Source: Burkholderiales bacterium
Lineage (GTDB): Bacteria > Pseudomonadota > Gammaproteobacteria > Burkholderiales > Burkholderiaceae
Direction: 5' to 3'
Length of the DNA: 12,017 nt
NCBI GenBank assembly: GCA_903643055.1
Contig: CAHJWV010000168.1
Location: forward strand, 1 to 12,017
The notes under the pieces were generated by a model, which had not been told where the DNA came from, made no database searches, and saw only the letters and a list, made by a program, of their open reading frames with translations. The translations under genes and the position numbers were made by a program. Position 1 is the first letter of the stretch; every line of letters begins with the position of its first letter. Below are positions 1 to 8,144 of the stretch, piece by piece.

Positions 1-699
1 CGCCTGCTGCACTCGAATGCATTGGTGATCGGCGCCGGCGGGCTGGGTTCACCCGTGGCCTTGTATTTGGGGACCGCAGGTGTTGGGCACCTCACGTTGG
101 TCGATGCCGATACCGTCGACCTGACCAACCTGCAACGGCAGATCGCGCACAACATCGATCGCATCGGCTCGCCCAAGGTTGAGTCTGCGCACCAAGCCAT
201 CTCGGCGATCAATCCGGAAGTCATTGTTCATGCACGGCATCAGCATGCAGATGCCCGCCTTCTCGACGATCTGATACCGCAGGCTGATGTCGTCATCGAT
301 TGCAGCGACAACTTCGCGACGCGCCAAGCTGTCAACGCTGCCTGCGTGAAGCACGGCAAGCCCTTGGTGTCGGGTGCGGCGATCGGCTTTGATGCGCAGA
401 TCTCGGTCTATGACACCCGACAACAGAACGCGCCCTGCTATGCCTGCGTGTTCACGCCCGATGCCGTGATGGAAGAGGTGCGCTGCGCAACGATGGGCGT
501 GTTCGCACCACTGGTCGGCATCATCGGCTGCATGCAGGCCGCCGAAGCCTTGAAGCTGCTATTGGGCATGGGTGCTTCGCTTGCGGGGCGGCTGCAAATG
601 CTCGATGCCCGCTCGATGGAATGGAGCGAAATCAGGACGATGCGCGACGCCGGCTGCAAGGTGTGCGGCCCACATCGCGCCATCGCCATGGAAACATGA
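1..699 (+). CDS. moeB: MoeB/ThiF/HesA-family sulfur-carrier adenylyltransferase (5' end cut by window)
   Basis: This cytoplasmic E1-like enzyme adenylates the C-terminal glycine of a ubiquitin-like sulfur carrier: MoaD for molybdopterin synthesis if MoeB, ThiS for thiamine if ThiF. The reading frame is open from base 1, so about 25-30 N-terminal residues are missing compared with the ~250-residue E. coli MoeB. Numbered from base 1, the fragment shows the nucleotide-binding loop GAGGLGS (residues 11-17), the DADTVDLTNLQRQ segment with the ATP-contacting Arg and Gln, an SDNFATR stretch, a first zinc pair CYAC (codons at 436-447), a cysteine in VRCA (codon at 484) where ThiF has its acyl-disulfide cysteine, and a second zinc pair CKVC (655-666). 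From memory the C-terminal half matches MoeB (for example PLVSGAAI and MRDAGCKVCG). The family is certain, but MoeB rather than ThiF is inference. No carrier-protein gene lies within the window. No clear terminator follows in the 100-base gap to the next gene. Confidence 0.9.
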   Translation, partial: RLLHSNALVIGAGGLGSPVALYLGTAGVGHLTLVDADTVDLTNLQRQIAHNIDRIGSPKVESAHQAISAINPEVIVHARHQHADARLLDDLIPQADVVIDCSDNFATRQAVNAACVKHGKPLVSGAAIGFDAQISVYDTRQQNAPCYACVFTPDAVMEEVRCATMGVFAPLVGIIGCMQAAEALKLLLGMGASLAGRLQMLDARSMEWSEIRTMRDAGCKVCGPHRAIAMET

Positions 700-799
700 T
701 TCCATCGCCCATCACCGACTGAATAAGCTTTCGACTGCATGGCCCTGAGACGATCGCAGAACGCGCCCGACAGCGCCGGTCGGCGTTAAGCTCCGCGCC

Positions 800-1711
800 A
801 TGAAAAAGAGAACCGAACTCACTGCCCGCAATTTCCCTTCGGCGCAGAAGGATGCTGGGCGCCAGAACCCGCCCCCCCTCTACGACGGGCCCGAAAGCGC
901 CTACCGGCTTGCCTTCACTGACACCGACTTCCTTTTGCGCGAAGAGCTGCGCCCTGTGCGCATGCAACTCGAGCTGCTGAAGCCCGAGCTGGTTCAGCAA
1001 GAGCAAGGCATCGAGACGACGATCGTCGTTTTCGGCAGCGCACGCATCGTGTCGTCCGATGTCGCCGATCGCCTGCTGGCCGACGCCCAATCGGCAGGCA
1101 ATGAAACCGCGATCGCCCTCGCGAACAACCACCAGCGCATGTCGCGCTACTACGACGAGGCGCGCAAGTTTGCCGCCATCGTCACCGAGAAATCCAAGCA
1201 GCTCGCCACACCGATCTACGTCGTGACCGGTGGCGGCCCCGGCATCATGGAGGCCGGCAACCGCGGTGCCTACGATGTAGGCGGCAAGAGCATCGGGCTG
1301 AACATCGTGCTGCCGCACGAGCAGGCACCCAACCCTTACATCACACCTGAACTCTGCTTCCAGTTCCACTACTTCGGCTTGCGCAAGATGCACTTCTTGA
1401 TGCGCTCAATCGGCGTCGTGTGCTTCCCGGGCGGCTTCGGCACGCTCGATGAAATGTTCGAAGCGCTGACGCTGATCCAAACGGGCAAGTGCCGCCGCCG
1501 CCCGATCCTGTTGTTCGGCCGCGAGTTCTGGACCAAGCTCATCAACTTCGAGCACCTGGTCGACACCGGAATGATCAGCGCACTCGACCTGCAACTCTTT
1601 CGTTTCGTTGAAACCGCCGAAGAAGCCTGGGCCGCTCTGGAGAGCGAATATGGCTTCGACCTGCCAAGCCCCGAGCCAGGCTCATTGAATTCCGACACCC
1701 CGAATCCATGA
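800..1711 (+). CDS. LOG-family nucleotide 5'-monophosphate phosphoribohydrolase, long form (TIGR00730-like)
   Basis: The protein has 303 residues and belongs to the LOG / 'lysine decarboxylase-like' Rossmann family. Characterised members cleave the N-glycosidic bond of cytokinin or purine nucleoside monophosphates to give free base and ribose 5-phosphate. Both signature motifs are intact: GGGPGIMEAGNRGA (144-157) and PGGFGTLDE (210-218), the latter carrying the catalytic Glu, with the conserved Arg-Lys at 196-197 in FGLRKMHF. It is about 100 residues longer than the compact ~190-residue LOG proteins. The extra length is a polar N-terminal region of about 70 residues and a helical insert (about 85-135) between the first strand (VVFGSAR) and the GGGPG loop. 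There is no signal peptide, so it should be cytoplasmic. The ATG at 800 lacks a convincing Shine-Dalgarno sequence but no better start was seen. Its TGA overlaps the arginase ATG by four bases. The real substrate is unknown, and 'lysine decarboxylase' labels for this family are historical errors. Confidence 0.92.
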   Translation: MKKRTELTARNFPSAQKDAGRQNPPPLYDGPESAYRLAFTDTDFLLREELRPVRMQLELLKPELVQQEQGIETTIVVFGSARIVSSDVADRLLADAQSAGNETAIALANNHQRMSRYYDEARKFAAIVTEKSKQLATPIYVVTGGGPGIMEAGNRGAYDVGGKSIGLNIVLPHEQAPNPYITPELCFQFHYFGLRKMHFLMRSIGVVCFPGGFGTLDEMFEALTLIQTGKCRRRPILLFGREFWTKLINFEHLVDTGMISALDLQLFRFVETAEEAWAALESEYGFDLPSPEPGSLNSDTPNP

Positions 1712-2622
1712 ACTCACTTGTCAGCATCGTTGGCGCTCCGACCGACATCGGCGCCGGCACTCGCGGCTCCAGCATGGGGCCGGAAGCCTTGCGCGTAGCG
1801 AACCTTGTTCCGGTGCTCGAAAGCCATGGCCTCAACGTCGCTGACCGCGGCAATCTCGTCGGCCCGCTGAACCCCTGGCAAGCGCCCGCTGAAGGCTATC
1901 GCCACCTCGCAGAAGTCGCTGCGTGGAACCAGCTCGTGCACGACGCCGTGCACGCCGAACTCACGCAAGGCCGCATGCCGATCTTGCTTGGCGGCGACCA
2001 TTGCCTGGGCATCGGCTCGATCAGCGCCGTGGCCCGCCATTGCCGTGAAACGAACAAGCGCCTGCGCGTGCTTTGGCTCGACGCCCACACCGACTTCAAC
2101 ACCAGCGTGCTGACGCCCAGCGGCAACATCCACGGCATGCCGGTGGCCTGCCTGTGCGGCAGCGGCCCGAAAGAGCTGATCGAGATCGGCGGCCATGTGC
2201 CCGCGGTCAACCCGAAATGGATTCGGCAAATCGGCATCCGCAGCGTCGATGAAGGCGAGAAGCGCTTCGTCCACGAGATGGGGCTCGAAGTCTTCGACAT
2301 GCGCTACATCGATGAGATGGGCATGCGCCAGACGATGGCCCAGGCCCTGTCATCACTTGATGCCGATACCCACCTGCACGTGAGCTTCGACGTCGACTTC
2401 CTGGACCCCGATGTCGCGCCGGGCGTGGGCACCACCGTCAAAGGCGGACCGACCTATCGCGAAGCCCAGCTGTGCATGGAGATGATTGCCGATACTGGCC
2501 TGATGGCATCGCTCGATGTGATGGAACTCAACCCGGCCTTGGACGTGCGCAACGCCACTGCCGAAGTGGCCGTCGATCTGATCGAAAGCCTGTTCGGCAA
2601 AAGCACCTTGATGCGCAGATAA
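1708..2622 (+). CDS. rocF: arginase (ureohydrolase family)
   Basis: Arginase hydrolyses L-arginine to L-ornithine and urea in the cytoplasm using a two-manganese centre. The 304 residues match the usual bacterial length. All expected metal ligands are visible: H98 in GGDHC, D125/H127/D129 in DAHTDFN, and D228/D230 in SFDVDFLDP. The acid-base histidine sits in SGNIHGMP (H142), and MELNP (271-276 region, E273) supplies the conserved active-site glutamate. The DAHTDFNT and GNIHGMP motifs favour arginase over agmatinase, which lacks the SGN-type substrate loop in this form. The residue after the H of GGDH is Cys where Ser is commoner. The ATG lies inside the last codons of the LOG gene (ATGA) with no own ribosome site, which suggests translational coupling. 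No urease, ornithine aminotransferase or arginine transporter is adjacent. A strong hairpin terminator lies 65 bases after the stop. Confidence 0.95.
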   Translation: MNSLVSIVGAPTDIGAGTRGSSMGPEALRVANLVPVLESHGLNVADRGNLVGPLNPWQAPAEGYRHLAEVAAWNQLVHDAVHAELTQGRMPILLGGDHCLGIGSISAVARHCRETNKRLRVLWLDAHTDFNTSVLTPSGNIHGMPVACLCGSGPKELIEIGGHVPAVNPKWIRQIGIRSVDEGEKRFVHEMGLEVFDMRYIDEMGMRQTMAQALSSLDADTHLHVSFDVDFLDPDVAPGVGTTVKGGPTYREAQLCMEMIADTGLMASLDVMELNPALDVRNATAEVAVDLIESLFGKSTLMRR

Positions 2623-2686
2623 GCCCGCGGCGCGGCCGGGCTCGTCGCCCTTGGCCTGCCGCTGAAAAGCTGTGCTGATGAAAGAG

Positions 2687-2716
2687 AAAAGCCGGCCGCA
2701 ATGCGGCCGGCTTTTT
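2687..2716. terminator. symmetric rho-independent terminator between convergent genes
   Basis: A perfect 9-bp stem, gccggccgc / gcggccggc (2691-2699 and 2703-2711), encloses a 3-base loop. It is flanked by AAAA on the left and TTTTT on the right. The A/T flanks make it work in both directions: it ends the + strand LOG-arginase transcript and also the minus-strand barrel-protein transcript, whose stop codon is at 2744. Confidence 0.88.
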
Positions 2717-2743
2717 CAATGGATCAACCACCAGCTTCGATAA

Positions 2744-3295
2744 TCAGAAGTCGTAGCGTGCACCAAGGGTCAATGCGCGAACGCTGGAATCATCGCCGTC
2801 CAGCTCAGCGCGCGTGAAGTCACCCGACACTTCCAACTTCAGTTGCTTGGTCACCGCGTAACTCAGGCCCAAGCCAAAGAAGGCCTTGGTCTTTGTTTCA
2901 GAATCACCGATGAAGGAGTTCGTGGGGGACGAAGCCTTGGCCTTCACATTGGCAACACCCACCCGGCCACTGAAGCCCCAGTCACCGCTGATCGGAGCCG
3001 CGTAGCCGATTCCCAGGGTTACGGCAGAAGCCTTCAGCTCGGCCTTACCGCCCGGGCCAGAAATCGACGCTTTCCCGAAGTCGATGTAACCCAATTCGAG
3101 GCCGAAATTGCTACCCAGGTCATAGCCGCCATACACCTTGTACGCGGTTCCTGATTCGTCGCAGCTGAGCCCGCTGGAGCATTCAATTGATGTGTGGCTC
3201 GAACCCATGCCACCGCCGACGTAAACCTGTGCCATCACGCCGGTGGAGACCAATGATGCGCACGCGGTCATCAGAGCAAAGCCAAATTTCTTCAT
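2744..3295 (-). CDS. small outer-membrane beta-barrel protein (OmpA/OmpW-like porin family)
   Basis: With the start chosen here the protein has 183 residues. It begins with a typical signal peptide (MKKFGFALMTACASLV...), with likely cleavage after VMA at residue 22. The mature part is a run of alternating polar and hydrophobic strands rich in Gly, Tyr and Phe (YVGGGMG, AYKVYGGYDLG, FGLELGYIDFG, VTLGIGYAAP, GFSGRVGVA, FFGLGLSYAVT, LTLGARYDF). It ends in Phe, the usual Bam-recognition residue. This fits an eight-stranded barrel of the OMP_b-brl type. Such proteins anchor, adhere or form small pores, and the specific role here is unknown. The frame is open upstream to 3457, but the ATG at 3295 is preceded by GGAA at good spacing and gives an immediate signal peptide. 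Nearby in-frame ATGs at 3301 and 3307 are possible. Two cysteines just inside the mature N-terminus (CSSGLSC) lie in the first predicted loop and could form a disulfide. Confidence 0.85.
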   Translation of the reverse strand: MKKFGFALMTACASLVSTGVMAQVYVGGGMGSSHTSIECSSGLSCDESGTAYKVYGGYDLGSNFGLELGYIDFGKASISGPGGKAELKASAVTLGIGYAAPISGDWGFSGRVGVANVKAKASSPTNSFIGDSETKTKAFFGLGLSYAVTKQLKLEVSGDFTRAELDGDDSSVRALTLGARYDF

Positions 3296-3305
3296 GTTCA
3301 TTTCC
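3296..3305 (-). promoter_or_regulatory. ribosome binding site deciding the barrel-protein start
   Basis: Read on the minus strand, this is GGAAATGAAC followed by the ATG at 3295. The GGAA lies about six bases before that ATG. This favours 3295 over the ATGs at 3301 and 3307, which have no comparable purine run upstream. Confidence 0.55.
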
Positions 3306-3784
3306 ATTGTTCTAGTGGATGTCGCCTCTTTGACGACGGTCGAGATTGTGCTGACGACCTTCACGATCACGATGCCCCCGCCCGGGGGATTCCCATCGAC
3401 GCAAGCCTTCCAACCACGGGCAAGAGGTCTCAAGAGATCGCTCATCGGCGCCAACATGCTGCGATCGAAGAACTATCGCCGCTTATTCCAACCATCTTGC
3501 GCGAGGCATCTGGATCGATGCGTCATCCAAATGGCTGAGCTGGCTCGACGCCGACATGGCATGGATCTATGACACAGTGGCTAAGACACAACAGCCGGAT
3601 GGAGACAGGCTGCGCTGCGCCGCCACAACCAGTCCGCTCAAAGCCAGAGCTCACGCTGGCCATGGCTGCACGAGCAAGGGACTTCCATTCACCGGGTTCA
3701 CCGCGATAGCCAGGGCTGAAAGTCAGGGCAGGAGATTTCAAGTCGCCAAGTGAGGCTGCCAAATCCAGAGGCATCAGTAAGGCA
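3296..3784. other. intergenic stretch of lower GC, no convincing gene
   Basis: This gap lies between the barrel-protein gene and the end of the YkvA gene and must contain the barrel protein's promoter. Bases 3421-3600 are about 54% GC (98 of 180 counted), against 67% in a sampled line of the adjacent gene (3001-3060). A GC-rich hairpin (CCCCC, loop, GGGGG) sits at 3375-3388 with no T-run, so it is not a terminator. A minus-strand frame from an ATG at 3774 to a stop at 3523 (about 83 codons) is open but resembles no family I know and has irregular codon use. A + strand frame at 3556-3753 overlaps it. On the minus strand TTGGAATAA occurs near 3485-3495, which faintly recalls an ECF-sigma -35 element, but no matching -10 is clear. 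There is no tRNA or obvious RNA gene. Confidence 0.5.
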
Positions 3785-4168
3785 TCAAACCAAATACCAC
3801 AGCGCAAGCCCCGTCACCAGCAAGCACAGCAGCCCAATCGTCACGGCCCACCACCCCAGCCGCGACAACGCATTGCGCGAATGCTCGGCTTCACGCAGGC
3901 GGGCTTCCCACTGCGGCTTCGGGGTCAGCCGAGTCACCATCACGACACCCGACGCAATGATCGTCAGGTCATCGAGCTGGCCGAGGATCGGGATGACGTC
4001 GGGGATCAGGTCGATCGGGCTCACGACATAAGCCAGCACCGCGATCGCCACCAGCTTCGCCGGCCGTGGCGTTTGCGGATGCTTGAACAGCTTCCACAGT
4101 GCGAGCAGATAAGTGGCCAGGCGTGCGACCCCGGATGCGCGCATCAGCTTGCCGAGCTTGGAGCTCAT
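3785..4168 (-). CDS. YkvA-like DUF1232 membrane protein
   Basis: This protein has 127 residues. The DUF1232 core spans about residues 37-75 and contains the diagnostic [11 protein letters not shown] followed by GQLDD, with a hydrophobic segment before it ([11 protein letters not shown]). A second hydrophobic segment, residues 106-126 ([20 protein letters not shown]), ends the chain and is probably a transmembrane helix. The basic N-terminus ([10 protein letters not shown]) and the charged stretch at 88-100 should face the cytoplasm. No biochemical function is established for the family, which is generally described as membrane-associated. The ATG overlaps the helicase stop by four bases (ATGA), and a GAGG lies nine bases upstream within a perfect palindrome GAGGCGCCTC (4172-4181). 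It is the last gene of the three-gene minus-strand set. No hairpin terminator is apparent after its stop. Confidence 0.87.
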   Translation of the reverse strand: MSSKLGKLMRASGVARLATYLLALWKLFKHPQTPRPAKLVAIAVLAYVVSPIDLIPDVIPILGQLDDLTIIASGVVMVTRLTPKPQWEARLREAEHSRNALSRLGWWAVTIGLLCLLVTGLALWYLV

Positions 4169-6678
4169 GCCGAGGCGCCTCGTCGCCGGCGCGGCGTGGG
4201 CCGCCCTGTCGATGGCTCGTCAGCCTGATCTGCGGCGCGTTCCATGTCTTGCAGCATGCGCGCCAAACGATCTTTCAGCTTCTCGGTCGTCAGCTTCTCG
4301 CGGAAGCGCTCCACCATCAGCGGCAATGCGAACGGGCTGGGCACCTTGAGCAGCACGTGGTCGATGCGCTGCTTTCTGATGCGCTTCAAGGTGGCATCGA
4401 GGCGGCCGATGTCGAGCTCCTGCCCCAGCACTTCGGTCTCGGCCTGGCCGAGCAACAGGTTGCCCTGGTCGTACTTGCGAAAGACTTCATAGAACAAGGT
4501 GCTGGAGGCTTGCAGCTGCCGCGTGCTCTTCGGCGCGCCAGGGTAGCCGGTAAAGATCAGCCCGGCCACGCGGGCGATCTCGCGAAAGCGCCGCCTGGCC
4601 AACTCGCTCGAATTCAAACTGCTCATCACATCGGCCAACAGTTGGTCGGCGGTGAACGCGCTCTGGTCGAGCAAGGCCGCGGGATCGACCGGCAACGCAC
4701 TCAGCAGTTCCAGGCCATAGTCGTTGATCGACAGGCTGAAGGTGTTCGGCTTGTCACGCGCCAATCTCCAGGCCAGCAGGCTCGCCAGGCCGATGTGCAC
4801 ATAACGGCCGGCGAACGGGTACAAGAAAAGATGCTGACCTTCGCGGGACTGAAATTGTTCGATCAGCAAGCTGCCGGGCGTTGGCAGATGCGACAGCCGG
4901 GCTTGTGTGTGCAGCATCGGCTGCGCGGCTTGCAGTTCGGGCTCGGAGAAATCACCTGTTGCCGCAACCGCGAGAACGTCCAACACCGAATCGGCCAGCT
5001 CGCTCGACAAAGGCATCTTGCTGCCGGCCCAGCTGGTCACCATACCTGTCGCCTGGGTTGCGCGCTTGACATAGGCCGTCATGTCCTGGGTCCGGATGTA
5101 TTCGAGCACCCGGCCAGCGAACACGAAGCAATCGCCAGCGCGCAGCCGCGAGATGAAGCCTTCTTCGAGCGTGCCGATGCGCCCGCCGCTGAGGTATTTC
5201 ACCTGCATCGACGAGTCCGACACGATGGTGCCGATCTGCAGTTTGTGGCGGCGGCCGATGGCGCGATCGGGCACACGAAACACGCCATCGATGTTCTTCA
5301 CGCGATGGTATTCAGGGTAAGCCGACAGACTGGTACCGCCCTTCTCGACGAAGTCGAGCCCCCACTGGAACTCATCGCGGCTGAGCTTGCGATAAGCGTA
5401 AGCCGTGCGCAGCTCGCGGTACATCTCGTCAGCCCGAAAGCCACCGCCCAGCGCCACCGTCACCAGGTGCTGCACCAGCACATCGAGCGGCTTGTCGGGC
5501 GTCGCGCGTTTCTCGATGCGGCCCGCTTGCGCTGCGCGGCGCGCGGCCACCGCCTCCACCAGCTCCAGCGTGTTGGTCGGCACCAGCGTGATGCGGCTCG
5601 GCCGTCCCGGCGCATGGCCACTGCGGCCGGCGCGTTGCAACAGTCGCGCAATGCCTTTGGGCGACCCGATCTGGAGCACGCGTTCGACCGGCAGGAAATC
5701 AACGCCCAAATCGAGTGATGAGGTCGCGACCACCGCCTTCAGCCGCCCTTCCTTCAAGCCCAGTTCGACCCATTCACGCACTTCCTTATCGAGTGAGCCA
5801 TGGTGAAGTGCAACGACACCGGCCCATTCGGGCTTCTCCTGCAGCAGCAGCTGGTACCAGATCTCGGCCTGCGAACGCACGTTGACAAACACCAGCGTCG
5901 TGCTCGACCGTTCGATCTCGGCCACCACCGGCAGCTGCATCTGCTTGCCCAGATGGCCGCCCCACGAGAAGCGGCCGGGATGGTCGGGCAGCAAGGTATC
6001 GATGACGAGCGTCTTGTCGACACGGCCCTGCACCAGCTCGCCATGGGCGTGGCCCAGCAGCACGTGCATCGCCTCAGCCAGATTGCCCAGCGTCGCGCTC
6101 AAACCCCAGACCGCCAGCTCCGCGTTCCAACGCTTCAGCCGCGCCAGCGCCAACTGCACCTGCACGCCGCGCTTGTTGCCCATCAGCTCATGCCATTCAT
6201 CGACGACGACGGTGTGCACGCTGGCCAACAGCTCCTGCGCATTCTCCCGGGCCAGCATCAGGCTGACCGACTCGGGCGTCGTCACCAACACAGTCGGCAA
6301 GCGTCGATCCTGGCGTGCCCGCTCCGCGCTCGGCGTATCGCCGGTGCGCATGCCGTGGGTCCAGGGGATGTCGAGTTCGGTCAACGGCATCTGCAAGGCC
6401 CGGCTGGTGTCTGCAGCCAACGCGCGCATCGGCGTGATCCACAGCACCCCGAGCGGTGGTGCCTGCCGCCCCTGCAAAGGGATGCCCAATGCCGCCGCGC
6501 GGGCCAGCGCGCCAAGCCACACCGCATAGGTTTTGCCGGAGCCGGTGGTCGCATGAAGCAGCCCGCTGCGGCCAGCCTGCATCGCAGCCCAGACCTCGCG
6601 CTGAAATGCAAACGGCTGCCAGCCGCGCTGCGCAAACCAGGCCTCGTGCAACACCTTGTGCGACACCGTGGGCAACAT
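4165..6678 (-). CDS. ligase-associated Lhr-like DEXH-box DNA helicase
   Basis: At 837 residues this is the normal length for the ligase-associated DNA-damage-response DEXH helicases, a branch of the Lhr superfamily 2 group that translocates 3'-5' on DNA with ATP. Motifs run in order: Q-type entry FAFQREVW (23-30), Walker A TTGSGKT (44-50), motif Ia TPMRALAAD (82-90), TTPES (133-137), Walker B DEWH (160-163), SAT (194-196), FVNVRSQAE (264-272), HHGSLDK (292-298), [11 protein letters not shown] (318-328) and QRAGRSGH (348-355). The [12 protein letters not shown] sequence and the length fit this branch rather than full-length Lhr (~1500 residues). The C-terminal ~450 residues correspond to the winged-helix and DEAD/H-associated region, ending in an Arg-rich tail (828-833). 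The start ATG shares one base with the antiporter stop (TGATG). Known relatives sit beside an ATP-dependent ligase, a beta-lactamase-fold exonuclease and a metallophosphoesterase, and none of these is visible here. Confidence 0.94.
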   Translation of the reverse strand: MLPTVSHKVLHEAWFAQRGWQPFAFQREVWAAMQAGRSGLLHATTGSGKTYAVWLGALARAAALGIPLQGRQAPPLGVLWITPMRALAADTSRALQMPLTELDIPWTHGMRTGDTPSAERARQDRRLPTVLVTTPESVSLMLARENAQELLASVHTVVVDEWHELMGNKRGVQVQLALARLKRWNAELAVWGLSATLGNLAEAMHVLLGHAHGELVQGRVDKTLVIDTLLPDHPGRFSWGGHLGKQMQLPVVAEIERSSTTLVFVNVRSQAEIWYQLLLQEKPEWAGVVALHHGSLDKEVREWVELGLKEGRLKAVVATSSLDLGVDFLPVERVLQIGSPKGIARLLQRAGRSGHAPGRPSRITLVPTNTLELVEAVAARRAAQAGRIEKRATPDKPLDVLVQHLVTVALGGGFRADEMYRELRTAYAYRKLSRDEFQWGLDFVEKGGTSLSAYPEYHRVKNIDGVFRVPDRAIGRRHKLQIGTIVSDSSMQVKYLSGGRIGTLEEGFISRLRAGDCFVFAGRVLEYIRTQDMTAYVKRATQATGMVTSWAGSKMPLSSELADSVLDVLAVAATGDFSEPELQAAQPMLHTQARLSHLPTPGSLLIEQFQSREGQHLFLYPFAGRYVHIGLASLLAWRLARDKPNTFSLSINDYGLELLSALPVDPAALLDQSAFTADQLLADVMSSLNSSELARRRFREIARVAGLIFTGYPGAPKSTRQLQASSTLFYEVFRKYDQGNLLLGQAETEVLGQELDIGRLDATLKRIRKQRIDHVLLKVPSPFALPLMVERFREKLTTEKLKDRLARMLQDMERAADQADEPSTGRPTPRRRRGASA

Positions 6679-8144
6679 CAGTCCGCGCCAGCGGGCGGCA
6701 ACGGCACCAGCGCGATGCCCACCCGCAGGATGCGGCCGTCATGCATCCGGCCAACCTGGAAATGCGCGCCGTTCCAATGCACGCCATCGCCTTCGGCATG
6801 GTCACGTGCCAGCGCGTCGGTCATCCATTCACGCAAGGTGCTGTGGTCGTTCTTCGGCATCGGTAGCTTGAAGAAAGCAAACACGTCGGCCAACGGCAAG
6901 TCGGCATCGAGCGTCAAGCGGCCTTGCACTGGCAAGGCCTCGTCGGGTGGGGCGGTCGGCGGCTCGACGACTTTCAGCCGGCGCGCGGCCCACCCCAGCG
7001 TCGTGCCTTGCAGCATCAGCGAAGCCAGCACCACACCGAAGGCCACGTTGAAGAAGCGATAGCTGTCTGGAATCTGCTGCATCAACGGAAACAGCGCCAG
7101 CACGATCGGCACCGCACCGCGCAGCCCCACCCAGCCAATGAACAAGCGCTCCCGGTGGCTGAAGCCCAGCGGCGCCAGGCACAGCCACACCGCCAATGGG
7201 CGAGCGACGAAAATCAACGTGGCCACGATGGCCGCCGTCGTCCACAAGGCCTGCACCATCTGATGCGGCGACACCAGCAGGCCCAGCAGCAGGAACATGA
7301 AGGCCTGCGCGGCCCAGGCAAATCCGTCGAGTGCGGAAGACGCGGTATGCGCGGCCTTCTGCGCCTGCTCCCGGATGCGCAAGCCAAACAGATAGATCGC
7401 CAGAAAGCCCGAGCCTTCGAGCAGGCCGGCACTTGCATAGACAACCAACCCGCCCGAAATGATGATCAAGGCCAGCAGCCCGCCTTGATCGACGGCCAAG
7501 GTCACTTTGCGCAGCAACCACGACAAACCCCAGGCGCCGAGCAGACCGATCGCTACGCCAAAGCCGACCTGGCGCAGCAGCATCATCAGCACCTCGCCGG
7601 CACCGGCTTCCGATTGAATGGTGGCCAGCAGCGCCAGCGTCAGAAACACCGCCATCGGATCGTTCAGGCCCGACTCCAGCTCCAACGTGGCCGACACCCG
7701 CTCGTGCAGGCGCACATCGGCATGGCGCAACAACGAAAACACCGCGGCCGCGTCGGTCGAGCCGACGATCGCGCCGAGCAACAAGCCATAGCGCCAATCG
7801 ACCTGCATCACCGCCATCGCCATCGCACCGACGATGCCTGCAGTCATCAGCACGCCGACGCTGGCCAGCAAGGCCGCTGGCTTGAAGCCGACGCGGAAGG
7901 TGCTCATGCGCGTGCTGATGCCGCCTTCGAGCAGGATGATCGCCAATGCCGCGTTGCCGACCCAGGCCGTCAACACCGTATTGTCGAAACGCACGCCGCC
8001 CGGCCCGTCGACACCGACCAGCATGCCGGCGACGAGGAACATCAGCAGAAACGACAAGCCCCAACGTGCTGACAACACGCCGGCCATCAGGCTTACGAAG
8101 ACGAGAACGCCCGCAGCCAGCAGCATCAAATTCAGGGATTGCAT
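6678..8144 (-). CDS. nhaP2: K+/H+ antiporter, CPA1 family, NhaP2/CvrA type, apparently without RCK_C domain
   Basis: This inner-membrane exchanger of monovalent cations (K+ or Na+) for protons has 488 residues. About 12-13 hydrophobic segments fill residues 1-392. CPA1 signatures are present: [15 protein letters not shown] (36-50), LLEGGI (71-76), [12 protein letters not shown] (128-139), ESGLNDPMA (157-165) with the ion-binding Asn161-Asp162, and [11 protein letters not shown] (340-350). The cytoplasmic tail 409-480 ([13 protein letters not shown], then EGDGVHW and [14 protein letters not shown]) resembles the CorC/HlyC-type C-terminal domain of NhaP2. The TrkA-C/RCK_C domain normally lying between the membrane part and that domain seems absent, since only a short Pro-rich linker (393-408) joins them and the protein is about 80-90 residues short of E. 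coli NhaP2. The ATG has AAGG eight bases upstream (8153-8156). It is the first gene of the minus-strand set, and its stop overlaps the helicase start. The ion preference cannot be read from sequence. Confidence 0.9.
   Translation of the reverse strand: MQSLNLMLLAAGVLVFVSLMAGVLSARWGLSFLLMFLVAGMLVGVDGPGGVRFDNTVLTAWVGNAALAIILLEGGISTRMSTFRVGFKPAALLASVGVLMTAGIVGAMAMAVMQVDWRYGLLLGAIVGSTDAAAVFSLLRHADVRLHERVSATLELESGLNDPMAVFLTLALLATIQSEAGAGEVLMMLLRQVGFGVAIGLLGAWGLSWLLRKVTLAVDQGGLLALIIISGGLVVYASAGLLEGSGFLAIYLFGLRIREQAQKAAHTASSALDGFAWAAQAFMFLLLGLLVSPHQMVQALWTTAAIVATLIFVARPLAVWLCLAPLGFSHRERLFIGWVGLRGAVPIVLALFPLMQQIPDSYRFFNVAFGVVLASLMLQGTTLGWAARRLKVVEPPTAPPDEALPVQGRLTLDADLPLADVFAFFKLPMPKNDHSTLREWMTDALARDHAEGDGVHWNGAHFQVGRMHDGRILRVGIALVPLPPAGAD

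Noticed and set aside
760..790. Inverted repeat (CCGAC/GTCGG) between the MoeB-like and LOG genes as a terminator
   Set aside because: The stem is only about five bases with no following T-run, so it does not meet the standard for a rho-independent terminator.
872..878. Run of seven C in the LOG gene as a phase-variation tract
   Set aside because: Seven C in a GC-rich coding region (Pro codons) is expected by chance, and the gene is intact; there is no surface-protein context.
3375..3388. GC hairpin (CCCCC/GGGGG) upstream of the barrel-protein gene as a terminator or riboswitch
   Set aside because: It has a five-base stem, no T-run and no conserved riboswitch features around it.
4099..5718. 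Long + strand open frame of 539 codons opposite the helicase
   Set aside because: It is antisense to a gene with every helicase motif. Its translation is rich in His, Gln and Arg, as expected of a GC-rich complementary-strand shadow, and matches no family.
5800..7062. Long + strand open frame of 420 codons opposite the helicase/antiporter junction
   Set aside because: It spans two real genes on the other strand and has the same His/Gln/Arg-rich shadow composition and no recognisable domain.
6829..8072. Long frames in both strands overlapping the antiporter gene
   Set aside because: The antiporter frame alone shows membrane segments and CPA1 motifs; the others are low-complexity Arg/Ala/Gly- or Gln/His-rich shadows.
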